From positions 1 to 24,342 of the forward strand of contig CAYJWY010000012.1 in assembly GCA_964374035.1 (NCBI GenBank): a DNA stretch of 24,342 nucleotides, in the 5' to 3' direction. Below, in pieces: positions 22,027-24,342 of this stretch; the first letter of the stretch is position 1; each line of letters starts with the position of its first letter. The stretch is from CALRGL01 sp964374035 (GTDB lineage Bacteria; Patescibacteriota; Patescibacteriia; UBA9934; GWF2-40-263). The translations under genes were made by a program, and so were the position numbers. Below the pieces are notes generated by a model. It was given only the letters and a program-made list of their open reading frames with translations. It was not told the DNA's origin and made no database searches.

Positions 22027-23211
22027 ATGTCACCACTTCGACTTCGTGAATTTTCCATCGAACCCGTGGATGTTCAGGTGATTCAATCGGGTTCTCCGAA
22101 AATCGCCGTCGCCCGCGAGCTCGCGAAGTTTCGTGCGCAAGCGCTCGAGCTGAACCTCGCTGTCCTGCGCTTTCCCACAGTCCTCGAGGACGACAACGAT
22201 CGGTTTCTCAGGATGATGGAACGCTACTTCGCTCAAGACGAGCAAGCTCTGCACGTCGATGTGCGACAACGTGTGTACCGCCAAGTCGGCTACACCGAGC
22301 CGTACATCGAAGAGGACAAACGCTGGTTCGCCGAAATGAAGGCGTTCCCCGAAGACTGCCAACCCTACGGCAGAAACCACACGGGCTCCAATCCACTCGC
22401 GCGCTTCTTCTGGCGCATGGGAGATCGACCCAAGCACTCCGCGTTCGCCGATCTGCAAGCCGACCCCGTGATCCCCAAAGCTTTCGCGCCCGAATGGGAA
22501 TCGACGATGAACGACTGGGGAAACTTACTGCTCAAGGCGAGCTACATGATCGGTTCGATCACCGAAAGCGCATTCGATCTCAACCCTGGGACGATCTCTC
22601 ATCGCTTCAAGGAAGCGCCGCATCTGCTCGCTCCCACGGGCTGTGATCTGATGTGGCTCCTGAGCCACGCAATCAACATCAACCGACTTGAGCTTGCTCG
22701 ACGCATCATGGAGTCGGAAGATCTCCCGGCGCTCGCGAGCGATCTGAACCTTCTGGGCCACGTGATCAGTCGCTTCCATCTGGATTTCAACGGTGGCGCA
22801 ACACTGCATGGCAGAAGCAACTTTCCCGGCCTCATCGGCTGGACGCGAAGTGGCGCACCGTTCCAGGTAAAGGTTCCCAAGGGCTGTCTGCTCGCGCAGT
22901 TCGGACAACAGATGGAACATCTCTTCGCGGGAGGTATGAACCAGGACGGCATCATGGCCGGCTTCCACGAAGTCGCGATCATTCTGCCCACGCTCACAGC
23001 CCTGCAAAGAGCATTGCGCGAAGGACGCTCAACAGTGCGCGTCAGTTCCACCTTCTTCCCGCACTTCGCCATGGACGGCGAGCTGAACGTTCTGCCCCAA
23101 TACCGCGGCCTTCCCGGAGCGCTCGAGCGCTATCCCGACACGCTGGTAGGAACCCACAGCGCCGAGGTGATCGCATCGATCGGCCTGGGCAAAGAAACGC
23201 TGAAACACTGA
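22027..23211 (+). CDS. Isopenicillin-N-synthase-like Fe(II)/2-oxoglutarate oxygenase
   Basis: A 394-residue protein aligned by motif with the isopenicillin N synthase/2OG oxygenase superfamily. The iron ligands would be H251 and D253 (FHLDFN) and H314 (GFHEV), with R338-x-S340 (RVSSTFFPHF) binding the co-substrate carboxylate; the family has H-x-D, H-R-V and R-x-S in the same order, here with a longer gap between the last two. Such enzymes use O2 for hydroxylation or ring formation; the substrate is unknown. The start at 22027 is set by GGAGG at 22016-22020; an upstream start would read through repeats. G+C-rich codon use and a rare strong Shine-Dalgarno set it apart from its neighbours, suggesting transfer. 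It stands alone, followed by its own terminator. Confidence 0.78.
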   Translation: MSPLRLREFSIEPVDVQVIQSGSPKIAVARELAKFRAQALELNLAVLRFPTVLEDDNDRFLRMMERYFAQDEQALHVDVRQRVYRQVGYTEPYIEEDKRWFAEMKAFPEDCQPYGRNHTGSNPLARFFWRMGDRPKHSAFADLQADPVIPKAFAPEWESTMNDWGNLLLKASYMIGSITESAFDLNPGTISHRFKEAPHLLAPTGCDLMWLLSHAININRLELARRIMESEDLPALASDLNLLGHVISRFHLDFNGGATLHGRSNFPGLIGWTRSGAPFQVKVPKGCLLAQFGQQMEHLFAGGMNQDGIMAGFHEVAIILPTLTALQRALREGRSTVRVSSTFFPHFAMDGELNVLPQYRGLPGALERYPDTLVGTHSAEVIASIGLGKETLKH

Positions 23212-23218
23212 GCCACTC

Positions 23219-23244
23219 GCTTGACCAACCGGTCAAGCTTTTTT
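23219..23244 (+). terminator. Intrinsic terminator of the oxygenase gene
   Basis: GCTTGACC (23219-23226) pairs perfectly with GGTCAAGC (23231-23238) around AACC and is followed by six T, starting seven bases past the stop codon. Confidence 0.9.
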
Positions 23245-23302
23245 GTTTAAACAAATCCAAGCCAGGCTAAGACTTAAGAGCTTTGTTGAGCAACAAACCA
23301 AA

Positions 23303-23340
23303 AACACAGGCACGTTTTACGTAGACCTGTGTTCTTTTTG
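23303..23340. terminator. Terminator of the cyclophilin gene
   Basis: AACACAGG (23303-23310) pairs with CCTGTGTT (23326-23333); T-rich tracts follow on both strands (TTTTTGG on the minus strand). It closes the cyclophilin operon six bases past its stop and can back up the oxygenase terminator. A second small palindrome, TTTGTTG/CAACAAA, lies at 23282-23297. Confidence 0.7.
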
Positions 23341-23345
23341 TGTGA

Positions 23346-23957
23346 TTACTTCGCATTCTCAACCGCAACGGCCGTCATCACATCGCCAACCTGAATCTTG
23401 TCGACCACGTCCATCCCTTCTGTCACTCGACCAAAGATGGAATAGGCCTTTGGTAGCGGTGTATCACCAAGCATGATGAAAAACTGAGAGCCGTTCGTGT
23501 TTGGCCCGGCGTTTGCCATCGCCACGATGCCTCGTGTGTACGTGTAGCTGTCCTTCAGCTCATCTTCAAACTTGTATCCAGGACCACCCGAGCCGTTACC
23601 GCTTGGATCGCCACCCTGAATCACGAAACCTTCTTCTCGACGATGGAACGTGAGGCCGTTGTAAAATCCACCGGTTGTAAGATAGACGAAGTTAGAAACC
23701 GTCTTTGGTGCAGTGTCGGCAAAGAGCTCGAAGACAATCACCCCCTTACTTGTGGTCAATCGAATTTGTTTCTTTTCAATTTCCTCTGGAGCAAGAACTC
23801 CAGGGAACTCCCACATGGGGACAGTTGTTTGTTCTTGCACAGGTGGTTCTTGATTAAAATTCACCGTTAAATCCTCCGTTGGAGCCGCCCCTTTAAAACA
23901 TCCCGCGCCCGTCAAGACCACGACGGCCACAAGCGCACCAAATTTCACAGTTCGCAT
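23346..23957 (-). CDS. Cyclophilin-type peptidyl-prolyl isomerase, lipoprotein
   Basis: A 203-residue enzyme that speeds cis-trans isomerisation of proline bonds in exported proteins. The signal peptide (1-19) ends in a lipobox LTGAGC with C20, so it should be anchored to the membrane outer face. After a linker (21-60) comes the cyclophilin domain: APKTVSNFVYLTTGGFYNGL, then FHRREEGFVIQGGDPSGNG with the catalytic Arg region, then MANAGPNTNGSQFFIMLGD, and FGRVTEGMDVVDKI near the end. All core motifs are present. It starts two bases after the stop of the upstream small membrane protein gene, so they form an operon. No Shine-Dalgarno is seen, which suggests translational coupling. Confidence 0.93.
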   Translation of the reverse strand: MRTVKFGALVAVVVLTGAGCFKGAAPTEDLTVNFNQEPPVQEQTTVPMWEFPGVLAPEEIEKKQIRLTTSKGVIVFELFADTAPKTVSNFVYLTTGGFYNGLTFHRREEGFVIQGGDPSGNGSGGPGYKFEDELKDSYTYTRGIVAMANAGPNTNGSQFFIMLGDTPLPKAYSIFGRVTEGMDVVDKIQVGDVMTAVAVENAK

Positions 23958-23959
23958 AG

Positions 23960-24301
23960 TTATGTTTGAGCAACGATTTGTTCGATGCCCGTCGAATAGT
24001 TACTTGTCAAAAGATTCTGCCAGTTTTGTGGAAGTGGCGCAAGTGCGACGACCATGCCCGACAGAATCGCTACAAGAATCGAGAGTGTGCCAACAAGCGC
24101 ACCAACACGATCAGGCATGTGCGCGCAGTTCGTACACGTCTCGTACAAAACAACGCGATGATGCGTCACCGTTTTGCCATGCACCGGCTTGGTTGCGGGC
24201 GCAGGCGTTGCTCGACGTTTGGACGCAACGGATTTCGCAACGGCTTTTTTAACAACCATCTTTTTAACCGGCTTCACAATTTCTTTTTTCTTCGTTGACA
24301 T
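23960..24301 (-). CDS. Small Lys-rich protein with a membrane helix
   Basis: A 113-residue protein that I do not recognise. The first 40 residues are very rich in Lys, Val and Ala (KKKEIVKPVKKMVVKKAVAK), a charged tail like those that bind nucleic acid or membrane lipids. A CTNCAHMP pair of cysteines follows near residue 56, and one membrane helix (VGALVGTLSILVAILSGMVV) lies near 67-88. The start at 24301 is strongly supported by GGAGG three to seven bases upstream, one of only two clear Shine-Dalgarno sequences in the window. It is co-transcribed with the lipoprotein cyclophilin; a shared role at the membrane is possible but unproven. Confidence 0.78.
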   Translation of the reverse strand: MSTKKKEIVKPVKKMVVKKAVAKSVASKRRATPAPATKPVHGKTVTHHRVVLYETCTNCAHMPDRVGALVGTLSILVAILSGMVVALAPLPQNWQNLLTSNYSTGIEQIVAQT

Positions 24302-24342
24302 ACCTCCAAAGGAACAAATTATGAATTCATTGTGGGTTATCC

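Noticed and set aside
21513..22058. Reading frames running through the 100-N gap
   Set aside because: They consist of translated repeat units and unknown bases and overlap a better supported gene.

Overview
The window reads as a chromosomal stretch of a Patescibacteria/CPR-type bacterium. This is inference: it rests on a DUF4012 membrane protein beside several glycosyltransferases, a half-length TsaB, an archaeal-type UMP kinase, very compact operons with ATGA/GTGA overlaps, few Shine-Dalgarno sequences, and abundant small palindromic repeats. TGA is used as a normal stop, so the recoded CPR lineages are unlikely. No marker here fixes the class.

Layout. 1-1293: 3' part of a strongly G+C-rich gene of unknown function with a Cys/His cluster. 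1294-2013: no convincing protein gene, but hairpins, a terminator, a good promoter at 1665-1693 and a second terminator at 1988-2015, so a structured RNA is plausible. 2014-12351 (minus strand): a TrmB-like regulator, a GT4 glycosyltransferase, MreB, DUF4012, three GT2 glycosyltransferases (one a multi-pass QxxRW type), a TM_helix membrane protein, a short TsaB and a winged-helix/nucleotidyltransferase-like regulator. Most of this is a cell-envelope glycan and shape module. 12430-14625 (plus): a divergently transcribed PP2C-like/transmembrane/propeller-like protein. 14727-15737 (minus): rplJ-rplL with a long leader that contains a possible attenuator and with large intergenic palindromes. 16127-21630 (minus): UMP kinase, a small holin-like membrane protein, xseB, xseA, a membrane protein, a C39-like peptidase and a TM0106-type nuclease. 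21657-21962: a repeat array containing a 100-N assembly gap. 22027-23211 (plus): a G+C-rich isopenicillin-N-synthase-like Fe(II)/2-oxoglutarate oxygenase whose ribosome binding site lies inside a strong hairpin. 23346-24301 (minus): a lipoprotein cyclophilin and a small Lys-rich membrane protein.

How it fits together. The GT/DUF4012/MreB block probably builds and positions surface polysaccharide. The xseAB pair and the RecB-like nuclease concern DNA or nucleic-acid turnover. The most unusual signals are non-coding: several unrelated palindromic repeat families sit at gene junctions, one dispersed element has been absorbed in frame into the C39 protein linker, two copies of that element show tandem amplification of their ends, and the oxygenase gene carries an RBS-masking hairpin.
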